From the NCBI RefSeq assembly GCF_000350525.1, contig NZ_AOCN01000028.1:52756-116755 (forward strand): a DNA stretch of 64,000 bases, written 5' to 3'. The notes below the pieces were generated by a model that did not search any database, was not told the DNA's origin, and worked only from the letters and a program-made list of their open reading frames with translations. The stretch comes from Leucobacter salsicius M1-8. GTDB taxonomy: Bacteria > Actinomycetota > Actinomycetes > Actinomycetales > Microbacteriaceae. The position numbers and the translations under genes were made by a program. Below, one piece after another: positions 36,428 through 45,740 of the stretch; positions within the stretch are counted from its first letter, which is position 1; each line of letters starts with the position of its first letter.

Positions 36428-37792
36428 CTAGCGCGTCTGCTTGAGCTCCTGAGCGACCTGGAAGGCCAGCTCGAGCGACTGCATGTGGTTGAGGCGCGGG
36501 TCACACAGCGACTCGTAGCGGTTCTCCAGCGCCTCTTCGTCAATGTTCTCCGAGCCGCCGAGGCACTCGGTGACATCGTCACCGGTGAGCTCCACGTGGA
36601 TGCCGCCGGGGAACGTGCCCACCGCGCGGTGCGCCTCGAAGAAGCCCATGAGCTCGTCCATCACGTCGTCGAAACGACGCGACTTGTAGCCGTTGGCAGT
36701 CGTGATGCCGTTGCCGTGCATCGGGTCGGTGACCCACAGCGGGGTCGCCCCCGCGTCGCGCACACCCTCGAGCAGGCCCGGGAGCACGTCGCGGATCTTG
36801 CCAGCACCCATGCGCGTGATGAAGGTCAGGCGGCCCGGCGTGCGCTCGGGGTCGAGCTTGTCGATGAGACGCAGCGCGTCGTCCACCTTCGTTGTCGGCC
36901 CGAGCTTGACCCCGATCGGGTTCTGCACGTGCGACAGGAACTCAACGTGTGCGCCGTCGATGTCGCGGGTGCGCTCGCCGATCCACAGCATGTGGCCGGA
37001 GGTGTCGTACAGGTTGCCGGTACGCGAGTCGATGCGCGTCAGGGGCCGCTCGTAGTCGAGCAGCAGCGCCTCGTGGCTGACGTAGAACTCGGTCTGCGTG
37101 AGCGCCGAGTGATCGACACCGCACGCATCCATGAACTTGAGGGCGCGGTCGATCTCGGCGGCAAGCGACTCGTAGCGGCTTCGTGCGGGGTTTGATACGA
37201 AGCCCTTGTTCCATTCGTGCACCTGGCGCAGGTCAGCGAAGCCGCCCTGCGTGAACGCGCGAATGAGGTTCAGCGTCGAAGCCGACACGTGGTAGCCCTG
37301 CACGAGGCGCTCGGGGTTGGGAGTGCGCGACTCGGGCGTGAAATCGTAGCCGTTGACGATGTCGCCACGGTACGCGGGCAGTGTGACGCCCTCACGGGTC
37401 TCCGTGTCGCTGGAGCGCGGCTTTGCGAACTGGCCGGCCATGCGACCCACCTTGATGACGGGCATCGAGGCACCGTAGGTGAGCACAACCGCCATCTGCA
37501 GCATCGTCTTCACACGGTCGCGAATCTTGTCGGCCGTCGCGGCGTCAAAGGTCTCGGCGCAGTCGCCGCCCTGCAGCAGAAAGGCCTTACCCTGTGCCGC
37601 GGCGGCAAGCCGCTCACGCAACTGGTCAGCCTCGCCCGCGAACACGAGCGGGGGCTGCGTTGCGAGTGAAGCCGATGCGGCACTCGCTGCTGCCTGATCC
37701 GGCCAACTCGGCTGCTGCTTGGCGTCGAGCACGCGATACGCATCAAGCTCGGCAAATACCTGTTCAGCAGTCTTTGTGGCTTGGCTCGTCAT
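36428..37792 (-). CDS. aroG: Class II 3-deoxy-7-phosphoheptulonate synthase
   Basis: First step of the shikimate pathway: phosphoenolpyruvate plus erythrose 4-phosphate to DAHP. The 454-residue protein is the plant/actinobacterial class II form: QGGDCAETF near residue 75 (metal-binding Cys), RMAGQFAKPRSS, EWNKGFV, SHEALLLDYE, GPTTKVDDAL, then WVTDPMHGNG and GGIHVELTGDDVTECLGG. The ATG at 37792 follows AGAGGA with a spacing of 9; the frame upstream adds 12 residues. In M. tuberculosis aroG (Rv2178c) lies close to pknL and Rv2175c, as here. Aromatic amino acid inhibition is known for that enzyme. Confidence 0.96.
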   Translation of the reverse strand: MTSQATKTAEQVFAELDAYRVLDAKQQPSWPDQAAASAASASLATQPPLVFAGEADQLRERLAAAAQGKAFLLQGGDCAETFDAATADKIRDRVKTMLQMAVVLTYGASMPVIKVGRMAGQFAKPRSSDTETREGVTLPAYRGDIVNGYDFTPESRTPNPERLVQGYHVSASTLNLIRAFTQGGFADLRQVHEWNKGFVSNPARSRYESLAAEIDRALKFMDACGVDHSALTQTEFYVSHEALLLDYERPLTRIDSRTGNLYDTSGHMLWIGERTRDIDGAHVEFLSHVQNPIGVKLGPTTKVDDALRLIDKLDPERTPGRLTFITRMGAGKIRDVLPGLLEGVRDAGATPLWVTDPMHGNGITTANGYKSRRFDDVMDELMGFFEAHRAVGTFPGGIHVELTGDDVTECLGGSENIDEEALENRYESLCDPRLNHMQSLELAFQVAQELKQTR

Positions 37793-37872
37793 ATCTACGT
37801 CCTCTACGTTGTGGAAAAGGCGTGGCAATCACTCGCCACGCCTCATCCAGCTTACTACTTGTGCTGTGGAGA

Positions 37873-38547
37873 TTAGCCGCGTGCGCGTACGCTCGACGCG
37901 TACACGTCGACGTACTTTTGCCCGCTAAGCTTCTGAATTTCCAACATGATTTCATCGGTCACGCTGCGCAGCACGAAACGGTCTGCACTCATGCCACTGA
38001 AGCGGCTGAAATCGAGTGGCTTGCCAATGACCGTGCCGATCCGGCGAATGCGCGGGATCTTGACACCGATCGGCATGGCTTTCTCCGTGTCGATCATAAC
38101 CACGGGAACGACGGTCGCGCCCGACTCGAGCACGAGTCGGGCGACGCCCGTGCGGCCGCGATAGAGCTGCCCGTCGGGGCTGCGCGTACCCTCGGGATAG
38201 ATGCCGAGCACGTCGCCGCGATCGAGCACCGAGAGTCCCGTGGTGAGCGAGGCCTCAGAAGCCTTGCCGCCGGATCGGTCGATGGGCAGCTGCCCCACGC
38301 CCAGCATGAAGTTCTTGACGAGCCACCCCTTCACCCCTTTGCCGGTGAAGTAGTCGCTCTTGGCGAGAAAATAGACGCGCCGATCAACCATTACGGGCAT
38401 AAAGAATGAGTCAATCACCGAAAGGTGGTTGCCAACGAGAATCACGGGCCCGGTCGCGGGGAGGTTCTCGGAACCTTCCACCCAGGGGCGATAGATCGTC
38501 TTCAAGAGCGGCCCGATAATCAGGTGTTTGAAAATCCAGTAGAGCAC
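37873..38547 (-). CDS. plsC: 1-acyl-sn-glycerol-3-phosphate acyltransferase
   Basis: Acylates lysophosphatidic acid to phosphatidic acid at the membrane. The 224-residue protein has the HX4D motif in NHLSVID (His41, Asp46), the binding block EGTRSPDGQLYRGRTG and VPVVMIDTEK. An N-terminal hydrophobic helix (LYWIFKHLIIGPLL) is present. The GTG at 38547 gives this start, similar to M. tuberculosis Rv2182c, with GAGAGGAAAC upstream. A longer frame to 38637 adds a hydrophilic extension with no ribosome-binding site. It is divergent from the acyl-CoA ligase, an obvious source of its substrate. Confidence 0.9.
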   Translation of the reverse strand: MLYWIFKHLIIGPLLKTIYRPWVEGSENLPATGPVILVGNHLSVIDSFFMPVMVDRRVYFLAKSDYFTGKGVKGWLVKNFMLGVGQLPIDRSGGKASEASLTTGLSVLDRGDVLGIYPEGTRSPDGQLYRGRTGVARLVLESGATVVPVVMIDTEKAMPIGVKIPRIRRIGTVIGKPLDFSRFSGMSADRFVLRSVTDEIMLEIQKLSGQKYVDVYASSVRARG

Positions 38548-38694
38548 GGGGTGAGGTTTCCTCTCGTCATTCTCAGAATAGCCGAGCCGAGTCGCAACGT
38601 CGGTATGCGCGGCGGTGCGTATACTCTGGAACCACACCTGGGCGGCATCTTTCGCCGCACGCCTACGACCTGTGAAGGTATCAAAGGAGCTGCC

Positions 38695-40524
38695 GTGAAA
38701 CAGTCAGAAACTCCCATCCTGATCCCCGCGATCCCCGCCGACAACATCACTGATCTGCTCGAACAGCGGGTGGCAAAGACGCCAGACCGCATACTTTTTG
38801 CTCTTCCCGAGGGGGACGGCTGGCGCGATCTGAGCGCGACCGACTTTCACCGAGACGTCATAGCCCTCGCGAAGGGCTTCGCCGCGGCCGGGATCGCCCC
38901 GGGAGATCGCGTCGCGTTCATGTGCACCACGCGCTTCGAGTGGACACTCGTGGACTTCGCGCTGCTGTATGCGGGGGCCGTCATGGTGCCCGTCTACGAA
39001 ACCTCGTCACCGATGCAGATCCACTGGATCCTCGAAGACTCGGGTGCGCGCGCCATGATGACTGAAACCGCCGATCACGCCAAACGGTTCGAGGAGGTGC
39101 GTGGCGACGTCGCTTCGATCGAGCTCGCATGGCGCCTCGACACTGGCGCACTCGCGGAGCTTCGCACGAGCGGTGCCGGTATTGCTGACGAGGAGATCGA
39201 GCGTCGCCGGTCGATTGCGGTCGGCAGCGACATGGCCACGATTATCTACACCTCGGGTTCGACCGGTCGCCCCAAGGGCTGCGTGCTCACCCACTCAAAC
39301 TTTGTTGATCTGTCGCGCAACTCTGCGGCCGCGCTCGACGAGGTCGTGCAGGAGCCCGGCGCATCGACGCTGCTGTTTGTGACGCTTGCACACGTGTTTG
39401 CGCGGTTCATTTCGATTCTCGCGGTGCACTCGGGCGTACGTGTGGGCCACCAAGGAGACACTTCGAAGTTGCTGCCCGCGCTCGGGTCGTTCAATCCGTC
39501 GTTCCTGCTCGCTGTGCCGCGCGTGTTCGAGAAGGTCTACAACTCTGCTGAGCAAAGCACCGAGGCGGAGGGCAAGGGCAACATCTTCCGCAAGGCGGCA
39601 AAGGTCGCGGTCGCGCATTCCGAGGCGCTCGACGCGGGCAAGGTGCCGTTCATGCTGGGCCTGCAGTTCAAGATCTTTGACAAGCTGGTCTACGCGAAGC
39701 TGCGCCAGAAGCTCGGCGGCCGCGTGAAGTACGCCGTTTCGGGCTCGGCGCCGCTGAGCCACTACCTCGGTCATTTCTACCGCAGCCTCGGCGTCAAGAT
39801 TCTCGAGGGCTATGGCCTCACCGAGACCACCGCCCCGGTCACGGTCAACCTGCCCAACAAGTTTAAAATCGGCACCGTCGGACCGGCGCTCCCCGGTCAC
39901 ACCGTGCGCATTGCAGAGGACGGCGAGATCCAGGTCAAGGGCATCGACGTCTTTAAGGAGTACTGGAACAACCCTGCGGCGACCAAGGAGACGTTCACCG
40001 AGGACGGCTTCTTCGCGACCGGCGACCTCGGCTCGCTCGACGCAGACGGCTACCTCACGATCACGGGCCGCAAGAAGGAGATCATCGTGACGGCGGGCGG
40101 TAAGAACGTCGCCCCCGCCGCGCTCGAGGATCCAATTCGGTCGAACACGATCATCGGTCAGGTTGTCGTGGTCGGTGACCAGAAGCCATTTATTTCAGCG
40201 CTCATCACCCTGGATCCCGAGATGCTGCCGGTGTGGCTGAACAACGCGGGCGAAGACCCGACGATGTCGTTGTCGGAGGCAGCTAGCCACCCGAAGGTGC
40301 TCGCCGAGGTGCAGTCGGCGATCGACGCGGGCAATCGCTACGTGTCGCGTGCAGAGTCCATTCGCAAGTTCGTGATTCTGCCGCTCGAGTTCACCGAGGA
40401 CAACGGCCACCTCACCCCGAAGATGAGCATTCGCCGCGCCAACATCCTGCGCGACTTCTCAAGCGAGATTGCCGAGCTCTACGGCGATAACCCGCAAACC
40501 GAGCTGACGAACGTCTCGTCATAA
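38695..40524 (+). CDS. Long-chain fatty acid-CoA ligase (FadD15-like)
   Basis: AMP-forming enzyme that activates long-chain fatty acids with ATP and CoA. The 609-residue protein has the AMP-binding motif YTSGSTGRPKG (185-195), the second signature GYGLTETTAPVTVN, FATGDLG and the hinge GRKKEIIVTAGGKNVAP. The latter parts match the FadD15/long-chain group with its long C-terminal region (KFVILPLEFT, LTPKMSIRR). The GTG at 38695 follows AAAGGAG with 5 bases between. The gene lies divergent from plsC, as fadD15 is near plsC in M. tuberculosis, and is followed after 3 bases by a small membrane protein gene. Confidence 0.94.
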   Translation: MKQSETPILIPAIPADNITDLLEQRVAKTPDRILFALPEGDGWRDLSATDFHRDVIALAKGFAAAGIAPGDRVAFMCTTRFEWTLVDFALLYAGAVMVPVYETSSPMQIHWILEDSGARAMMTETADHAKRFEEVRGDVASIELAWRLDTGALAELRTSGAGIADEEIERRRSIAVGSDMATIIYTSGSTGRPKGCVLTHSNFVDLSRNSAAALDEVVQEPGASTLLFVTLAHVFARFISILAVHSGVRVGHQGDTSKLLPALGSFNPSFLLAVPRVFEKVYNSAEQSTEAEGKGNIFRKAAKVAVAHSEALDAGKVPFMLGLQFKIFDKLVYAKLRQKLGGRVKYAVSGSAPLSHYLGHFYRSLGVKILEGYGLTETTAPVTVNLPNKFKIGTVGPALPGHTVRIAEDGEIQVKGIDVFKEYWNNPAATKETFTEDGFFATGDLGSLDADGYLTITGRKKEIIVTAGGKNVAPAALEDPIRSNTIIGQVVVVGDQKPFISALITLDPEMLPVWLNNAGEDPTMSLSEAASHPKVLAEVQSAIDAGNRYVSRAESIRKFVILPLEFTEDNGHLTPKMSIRRANILRDFSSEIAELYGDNPQTELTNVSS

Positions 40525-40527
40525 CCG

Positions 40528-41112
40528 GTGAGCATGCCGCAGCAGCCTGGCCCGCATTCCCCGCTCCCGCGATGGGTTATTCCCACCGCGGTGGCGGGGG
40601 CCGTGCTGTCCTTTGTGCTACTGCTGGGCTTTGCCGGCTCGCTGTTGTGGCTGACCGTTCAGGCCCCACTGCTCGTGGCGGCGGCTGCCGGGCAGAGCGA
40701 GGTTCGTTCAGGGACTGACCCCGGCGCGCCAGACGACTCCGAGTCTCGCCTGCTACCGCCCGACGGTGAGTTCGTGCCCGACTCCCCCGCCTCCGGAGGG
40801 CCTGCCGTCGAACTTCAACAGCTGGCCGACGGATACCTGGAGGCGCAGCGCGACGGCACGATCTATGACCTCGTGCCGGGTGGCGAGCAGGTCGACCCGG
40901 CGTACATTGGCGCGTTTCTCTACGCCCTCACGGACCTCAAATCCGCATCGCGGTTTGGCGGCACCCCGGCGGAGCTCGAGGAGTTGCTTGCGAAGGCGCA
41001 GGCCTACGAGCAGCGTTTCCTCGCGGGTGAGGACCTCGGCACAAGCGTGAAGATCACGCGCGGTGACGGGAGCATCTTCGAGTCGGACGGGAAGTACCGC
41101 CTCATCGGCTGA
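40528..41112 (+). CDS. Membrane-anchored protein of unknown function
   Basis: I do not recognise the family. The 194-residue product has one N-terminal membrane segment (about 18-48), an Asp/Ser/Pro-rich linker (55-90) and an extracytoplasmic domain of about 100 residues with VELQQLADGYLEAQRDG and YIGAFLYALTDLKSA. It ends in GSIFESDGKYRLIG. The start is GTG at 40528 or the ATG two codons later; GTG lies 3 bases past the stop of the acyl-CoA ligase gene, so the two are probably cotranscribed. It is convergent with the next response regulator. Confidence 0.75.
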   Translation: MSMPQQPGPHSPLPRWVIPTAVAGAVLSFVLLLGFAGSLLWLTVQAPLLVAAAAGQSEVRSGTDPGAPDDSESRLLPPDGEFVPDSPASGGPAVELQQLADGYLEAQRDGTIYDLVPGGEQVDPAYIGAFLYALTDLKSASRFGGTPAELEELLAKAQAYEQRFLAGEDLGTSVKITRGDGSIFESDGKYRLIG

Positions 41113-41139
41113 GCAGACACCAGCTCCAGCTGAACCTCG

Positions 41140-41760
41140 CTAGATCCACCCCTGTTGCCAGGCCTGGTCGGCGGCCTCGTGCCGCGAGCTCGCCCCGAGC
41201 TTCGCCATGGCGGACGATAGATAGTTGCGCACGGTGCCGGGCGAGAGAAACAGCTGCTCGGCGATCTCCTGCACACTCTTGGTCGACCTACTCGAGCGCA
41301 GCGCGTCGAGCTCTCGGTCCGTGAGCGGGCAACGCTCTGCCGTGAGCGCCGCCGCCGCGATCTCCGGGTCAATGTAGCGCTTACCCGCGGCAACGTCGCG
41401 AATCACGTTCGCCAGCTCTCCAGCGGGGGTCGACTTCGGTACGAAGCCCGCGACCTGCTCGGCGAGCGCACGGCGCAGCACCCCGGGGCGTGCGTGCCGC
41501 GTCACGATGATGATGCGCGGGCTACCGTGCTCAAGAATCGCTTTGGCTGCGTCGAGCCCATCGGCCTGCGGCATCTCGAGGTCGAGCAGGCAGATGTCGG
41601 GCTGCACCTCACGCGCCAGTTCTGCCGCGGTCACGCCATTGTCTGCGCTCGCGACCACCTCGATGTCGGGCTCGAGCCCGAGCAGCGCCTCGAGGGCCCC
41701 TCGAATCAGGTGTTCGTCGTCGGCAATGAGCAGTCGAATCTTGCTCGTCTGGTCGTTCAT
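41140..41760 (-). CDS. NarL/DesR-type response regulator
   Basis: DNA-binding half of a two-component system. The 206-residue protein has a receiver domain (residues 8-125, acidic pocket ADD at 13-15, phospho-acceptor Asp60 in LLDLEMP, Lys108 in VPKST) and a LuxR-type HTH (LTDRELDALRSS, FLSPGTVRNYLSSAMAKLGA). It starts inside the end of the kinase gene (ATGA overlap), so the two are a coupled pair. The architecture resembles DesR, a membrane-fluidity regulator, but the signal is not known. Confidence 0.93.
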   Translation of the reverse strand: MNDQTSKIRLLIADDEHLIRGALEALLGLEPDIEVVASADNGVTAAELAREVQPDICLLDLEMPQADGLDAAKAILEHGSPRIIIVTRHARPGVLRRALAEQVAGFVPKSTPAGELANVIRDVAAGKRYIDPEIAAAALTAERCPLTDRELDALRSSRSTKSVQEIAEQLFLSPGTVRNYLSSAMAKLGASSRHEAADQAWQQGWI

Positions 41761-43037
41761 GCGTTCACTCCTCCGAGCGTCGATACGTTCGTCACGCGGG
41801 CCGGAACTCGCACGCGCAGGCTAAATTCGTCGGCCCGTAACTCGTGGCTCAGCGTGCCGCCAATCTCCTCGACGCGGCTCGTGAGCCCGGCGAGACCCGA
41901 CCCGGCGAGGCCCGATCCGGCGGTGGCTGATCCGGATCCCATGGCGCCGTTGTTCGTGAGCTCGAGCTCGCAGGCACCGTTGGTGTGGCGTAGCGTTATC
42001 GCGGCGCGCGAGGCGTTGCTGTGACGCAGGATGTTCGTGGTGCCCTCGCGCACCGTGAGCGCCAGGGCGCGCTGCACGCGCGCATCGGACGGTGCCGACT
42101 CCAGTTGCAGGGTGCATTCGGTGCCCGCGAGGCTGAGCACCTCGCGGGCGTTCTCGAGCTCGTCCTCGAGCGCCACCTCGCGCAGCCCGGCTACGAGGGA
42201 TCGGGTCTCTTCGAGCGCCTGCTTGGCGATCAACCGGATCTCGTGGACCTGCGCGGCAGCCGCCGCGGGGTCGAGGTCAAGCATGCGTTCGGCGAGCTCG
42301 GACTTGAGGGCGATGACCTGCAGGTGGTGCCCTTGAATGTCGTGGAGGTCGGAGGCGAAGCGCAGCCGCTCCTGCGCGACCGCGAGTTCTGCGGCGACTC
42401 GCCGGCTCTCGTCGAGCCGGGTCACCACGCCCCACCACCACAGGCTCGCACGCAGCATGAACGGCATTGCGGCCGAATACACCGCCACCAGCCACAGGTT
42501 GCTGCCGTACATGTTGTCGGGAATGGTGAAGCCCGCGGGCCAGTGCACCACGATGGGGGCGAGCGTGATCGCTGCGGCGAGCGCGATGAGCAGCCACTGA
42601 CGTGACTTGGGGGCGAAACAGGTCAGGAGTGAGCCAGCGAGCCAGAGCGGGATCGCCGCCAGCAGGCTCGAGGCGGGCTGCGTGAAGCCGATGACCCAGG
42701 CGAGCATCGCGGGGGCGACGAGCGCGGCAAACCAAGCGTTTCCTGGTGAGGCCTGCAGGCGAAGGAACCAGCAAAATCGAATCTGTACCGCCGACGCGAC
42801 GAGGACTGCCAGCACCAGTACCAACGCTGCCGCGCTACCCGTGGCACGGTACGCCGCCGTCAGGTCGAGCACGAGCAGCGCGTCGATCACAACGAAGAAG
42901 AACACGATCGACCCGAGGGTGAACGCCCAGGTCGCATTGACCCCGGCGTCGGGCCCGGCGGCTTGCGGTTCGCGTGCCGCGGATTCAGGCGACACGGTTC
43001 CAGGTGCAGAGCGTTCATGTGCAGAGGGGCTGGCCAT
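41757..43037 (-). CDS. DesK-like membrane sensor histidine kinase
   Basis: A 426-residue sensor kinase with about six membrane segments (residues 37-200) and a cytoplasmic HisKA_3 domain. The phospho-accepting His232 lies in ASDLHDIQGHHLQV. A HATPase follows with NILRHSNAS (N box) and GSGLAGLTSRVEEIGG (G box). The start ATG at 43037 lies 7 bases after TAGACT, suggesting a nearly leaderless mRNA; an open frame reaching 43088 is not supported. It is coupled to its response regulator and divergent from a small exporter gene. Confidence 0.92.
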   Translation of the reverse strand: MASPSAHERSAPGTVSPESAAREPQAAGPDAGVNATWAFTLGSIVFFFVVIDALLVLDLTAAYRATGSAAALVLVLAVLVASAVQIRFCWFLRLQASPGNAWFAALVAPAMLAWVIGFTQPASSLLAAIPLWLAGSLLTCFAPKSRQWLLIALAAAITLAPIVVHWPAGFTIPDNMYGSNLWLVAVYSAAMPFMLRASLWWWGVVTRLDESRRVAAELAVAQERLRFASDLHDIQGHHLQVIALKSELAERMLDLDPAAAAAQVHEIRLIAKQALEETRSLVAGLREVALEDELENAREVLSLAGTECTLQLESAPSDARVQRALALTVREGTTNILRHSNASRAAITLRHTNGACELELTNNGAMGSGSATAGSGLAGSGLAGLTSRVEEIGGTLSHELRADEFSLRVRVPARVTNVSTLGGVNA

Positions 43038-43044
43038 TTCACCC

Positions 43045-43050
43045 AGTCTA
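43045..43050 (-). promoter_or_regulatory. Candidate -10 of the sensor kinase operon
   Basis: Minus-strand TAGACT ends seven bases before the kinase ATG, leaving a leader of about one base. Confidence 0.4.
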
Positions 43051-43147
43051 GGCCAGCCTCCCAAACCGACACCCGTGACAAATGTCACGAGAATTCAGTG
43101 CGTGAGCGCACGCGGAGTCATGACACTGCGGCACTACTCGGCCCGGT

Positions 43148-43170
43148 TGATTCCCGAGAAACTTGAATCA
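43148..43170. promoter_or_regulatory. Candidate operator, inverted repeat TGATTC-N11-GAATCA
   Basis: A perfect 6-base inverted repeat with an 11-base spacer lies in the 180-base gap between the divergent kinase and exporter genes, 48 bases before the exporter start. It could bind the DesR-like regulator, but six-base repeats also arise by chance. Confidence 0.3.
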
Positions 43171-43217
43171 TCACCGCGGCACTCCGCCCGACCTGCCCCA
43201 CCATCGAAAGGCCCATC

Positions 43218-43709
43218 ATGATTGACGCACTGCAGAACTTCACCACTTCGCTCCCCGAGTTCTTCCAGTGGTTCGGCGTGCTGCTCATCTCGGCCATTCC
43301 ATTTGTCGAGTCCTACTTCGGCTCGGCCATCGGCGTGATCGCCGGCATCAACCCCATCGTGGCGGTGGGCGCCGCGATCGTCGGCAATATCCTTTCGATG
43401 CTCGCCTTCGTGCTGAGTTCACACAGCGTGCGCACCAAGGTCCAGGCCCGGGCAGGCGCTGTCCAGGCGGGCGATCTGAAGCCGCTGTCGCCGCGCCGCG
43501 AGAAGCTGCGCGAGCGCTTCGACCGCTGGGGCGTTCCCGGAGTGAGCCTGCTGGGTCAGCTCTTGCTGCCGAGCCAGATCACGTCGGCGGCCATGGTCTC
43601 CTTTGGCGCGTCAAAGAACACGGTGATCCTGTGGCAGGTCATTTCGATCATTCTCTGGGGTACCGTGTTCGGCACGCTGGCAGCGCTCGGCGTCACGGTC
43701 ATCGGCTAG
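43218..43709 (+). CDS. Small multidrug export family membrane protein
   Basis: A 163-residue membrane protein similar to the small multi-drug export family (Pfam Sm_multidrug_ex). It has hydrophobic segments at about 15-40, 45-65, 108-125 and 132-160. It also has the typical PFVESYFGSAIG and VGNILSMLAF patterns and a basic cytoplasmic loop (LSPRREKLRERFDRWG). The true substrate is unknown; the family name comes from limited evidence. The ATG at 43218 follows AAAGG with 7 bases between. The DesK/DesR pair is divergent and may control it. Confidence 0.85.
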   Translation: MIDALQNFTTSLPEFFQWFGVLLISAIPFVESYFGSAIGVIAGINPIVAVGAAIVGNILSMLAFVLSSHSVRTKVQARAGAVQAGDLKPLSPRREKLRERFDRWGVPGVSLLGQLLLPSQITSAAMVSFGASKNTVILWQVISIILWGTVFGTLAALGVTVIG

Positions 43710-43746
43710 CCGGCCCGGAGTTGAGCGCGGTGCTCGGGTCGGCGCA

Positions 43747-43752
43747 TACACT
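43747..43752 (+). promoter_or_regulatory. Candidate -10 of the AlkZ-like gene, leaderless layout
   Basis: TACACT ends six bases before the ATG at 43759, with no Shine-Dalgarno between. The same hexamer at the same distance precedes parA at 51260. Confidence 0.45.
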
Positions 43753-43758
43753 TGCCGC

Positions 43759-45015
43759 ATGACCACCGCGCTCACCCCATCCGAGCTCCTGCAGCTGCGC
43801 ATGCGTGCGCAGCTGCTTTCGCGTTCCCGTGAGGCCTCCGGTGCCTCCAGCGGGCTGGGCGCGTTAGCCACTGCTGATCCGGATCCCGGTCAGTTCAGCG
43901 GACCACAGCGCATTGCCGCGGTCACGAGACACATGCTTGCACTCCAAGGGCAGGATTGGCCGTCGTCCCGCTGGGCGCTCGGGGTGCGAGCCCCCGGCAC
44001 GGGTGTCGCTGACGTCCACGCGGCGTTTGACGAGGGGTTGATCGTAAGGTCGTGGCCAATGCGCGGCACGGTGCACGTGGTCGCGGCGGAGGACATCGGG
44101 TGGATGCAGGAGCTCACCTCGGCGCGGGTGCTACGCGGCGCGGCAAAGCGGCGAGAGTTCCTGGGCCTCGATGACGCTACGCTTGAGCGCGTCGTCGAGG
44201 CGTCGCTCACCGCGCTCGCGGGTGGCGCGAGACTCACCCGCGAGGAGCTTTCGGACGCGTGGACGGCGGCTGGGATCGAGTGGCAGAGCAGCTGGCGATA
44301 TCATCTCGTGTGGTGGCTGTGTCAGAACGGTCTCGCGGTGCTGGGACCGGTGTCGCAAGCAGGCGCCGCCCGCGAAACTGCCTCGAGCGAGCCGCTCATT
44401 GTGCGCGCCGAAGATTGGATCAGCGCACCCCGTCGGCTGAGCGGCGACGAGGCCTTGTGCGAGCTCGCGGCCCGGTACGCGGCCGCCCGTGGCCCGGTGA
44501 CGGCAAAAGACTTGGCCTGGTGGGCTGGCCTCACGATGGGCGACAGCAAGCGAGGGTTGGCGCTCGCAGCTGAGTCTGGAGCCCTCCAGCAGGTCGCGGT
44601 GGCAGGATCCCTCGCACCGCACTGGTGTGCCGGGGAACTCTTGGGCGGCGCAGTGGGCGTGGGTTCCGACCCTGACGCCGTCCCCAGCTCCAGCCTGCTG
44701 CTCCCCGCGTTCGACGAGCATCTTCTGGGATATACGGATCGCTCGCCGCAACTGGACCCCGCACACTTCGATCGCATCGTACCCGGCCGCAACGGGGTAT
44801 TCCGTGCCACGGTGGTCGCTGGCGGCCCCGCATCGCGTGGGGTGGTGCACGGCACATGGCAGCGAGCCCGCAGCTCCGGCTCCAACGGTACCTCGGCCCG
44901 CATCGTCGCGACTCCGATGCCGGGCTGCGAGCTCCTACCCGAAGATCTCACTGAGCCGGTTACACAGTGGGCGCAATTTCACGGGTTCGCCGGGGCGAGC
45001 GCCGAAGTCGTCTGA
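43759..45015 (+). CDS. AlkZ-like winged-helix protein (HTH_42 family)
   Basis: A 418-residue member of the winged-helix DNA-binding/AlkZ-like family. Some members are DNA glycosylases that unhook interstrand crosslinks. The conserved blocks are LRMRAQLLS (residue 13), the QxQ-type motif in LALQGQDWPSSRWALG, and SWPMRGTVHVVAAEDIGWM, followed by RLTREELSDAW. Later blocks are DLAWWAGLTMGDSKRGL and LLPAFDEHLLGYTDRS near the end. Gln residues in QGQ suggest that glycosylase activity is possible but unproven. The start looks leaderless. It is convergent with the next response regulator. Confidence 0.85.
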   Translation: MTTALTPSELLQLRMRAQLLSRSREASGASSGLGALATADPDPGQFSGPQRIAAVTRHMLALQGQDWPSSRWALGVRAPGTGVADVHAAFDEGLIVRSWPMRGTVHVVAAEDIGWMQELTSARVLRGAAKRREFLGLDDATLERVVEASLTALAGGARLTREELSDAWTAAGIEWQSSWRYHLVWWLCQNGLAVLGPVSQAGAARETASSEPLIVRAEDWISAPRRLSGDEALCELAARYAAARGPVTAKDLAWWAGLTMGDSKRGLALAAESGALQQVAVAGSLAPHWCAGELLGGAVGVGSDPDAVPSSSLLLPAFDEHLLGYTDRSPQLDPAHFDRIVPGRNGVFRATVVAGGPASRGVVHGTWQRARSSGSNGTSARIVATPMPGCELLPEDLTEPVTQWAQFHGFAGASAEVV

Positions 45016-45047
45016 GCGAATCGGGCACGACACCGCTTTACTGCGCG

Positions 45048-45731
45048 TTACCGTGCGTTCTGCAGGTAGGTGAGTACCGCGAGCACGCGCCGGTGCTCAG
45101 AACCCGAGTACTGCAGCTCGAGCTTCTGAAACACCGAGGTGACGTGCTTCTCCACCGCCCCCGTACCGACGAACAGACGCTCGGCGATGCCCGTGTTCGT
45201 GCGCCCCTCGGCCATCAGACCCAAAACCTCGCGCTCGCGCGGGGTGAGCGTTGCCAGCGGGTGGGCCCGCTGGGTGAGCATCTCGCGCACAACCTGCGGG
45301 TCGAGCACGGTGCCGCCCGCACGTACCCGGGCCACCGCATCCTCGAGCTCTGCAAGCAAGGCCACCCGGTCCTTGAGTAGATAGCCCAGGCCGCCCGTCA
45401 CACCGTCGCCGGGGCTCGCGGCCACGAGCTCGCGCGTGTAGCTGCCCTCGACGTACTGGCTCAGCAGCAGTATCCCGACGGAGGGGGCGCGCCGACGCAG
45501 CTCGAGGGCGGCCTGCACCCACTCGTCGCGAAACGTGGGTGGCATACGCACGTCGAACACGACGAGCTCGGGCCGCGTCGCGTCAAGCTCGTCGAGCAGC
45601 GAGATGGCGTCGCCGTAAACGCCGACGACGTCACACCCGGCTTCTTGAAACAGCCGCACGAGTCCCTCGCGCAAAAGCAGCGAGTCTTCGGCAATGACGA
45701 GCCTGAGCGGAGATGCGATGTCTGCAGTCAC
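45048..45731 (-). CDS. NarL-type response regulator
   Basis: A 227-residue regulator. The receiver (residues 9-135) has AED at 14-16, the phospho-acceptor Asp60 in VVFDVRMPP and a Lys in YLLKDRV. The LuxR-type HTH has LTPREREVLGLMAEGRTN and GTGAVEKHVTSVFQKL. It lies 9 bases downstream of the sensor kinase gene that carries an internal TAG, and is its presumed partner. If the kinase is dead, this regulator is orphaned or is driven by another kinase. Confidence 0.93.
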   Translation of the reverse strand: MTADIASPLRLVIAEDSLLLREGLVRLFQEAGCDVVGVYGDAISLLDELDATRPELVVFDVRMPPTFRDEWVQAALELRRRAPSVGILLLSQYVEGSYTRELVAASPGDGVTGGLGYLLKDRVALLAELEDAVARVRAGGTVLDPQVVREMLTQRAHPLATLTPREREVLGLMAEGRTNTGIAERLFVGTGAVEKHVTSVFQKLELQYSGSEHRRVLAVLTYLQNAR

Positions 45732-45740
45732 TCGTCTACG

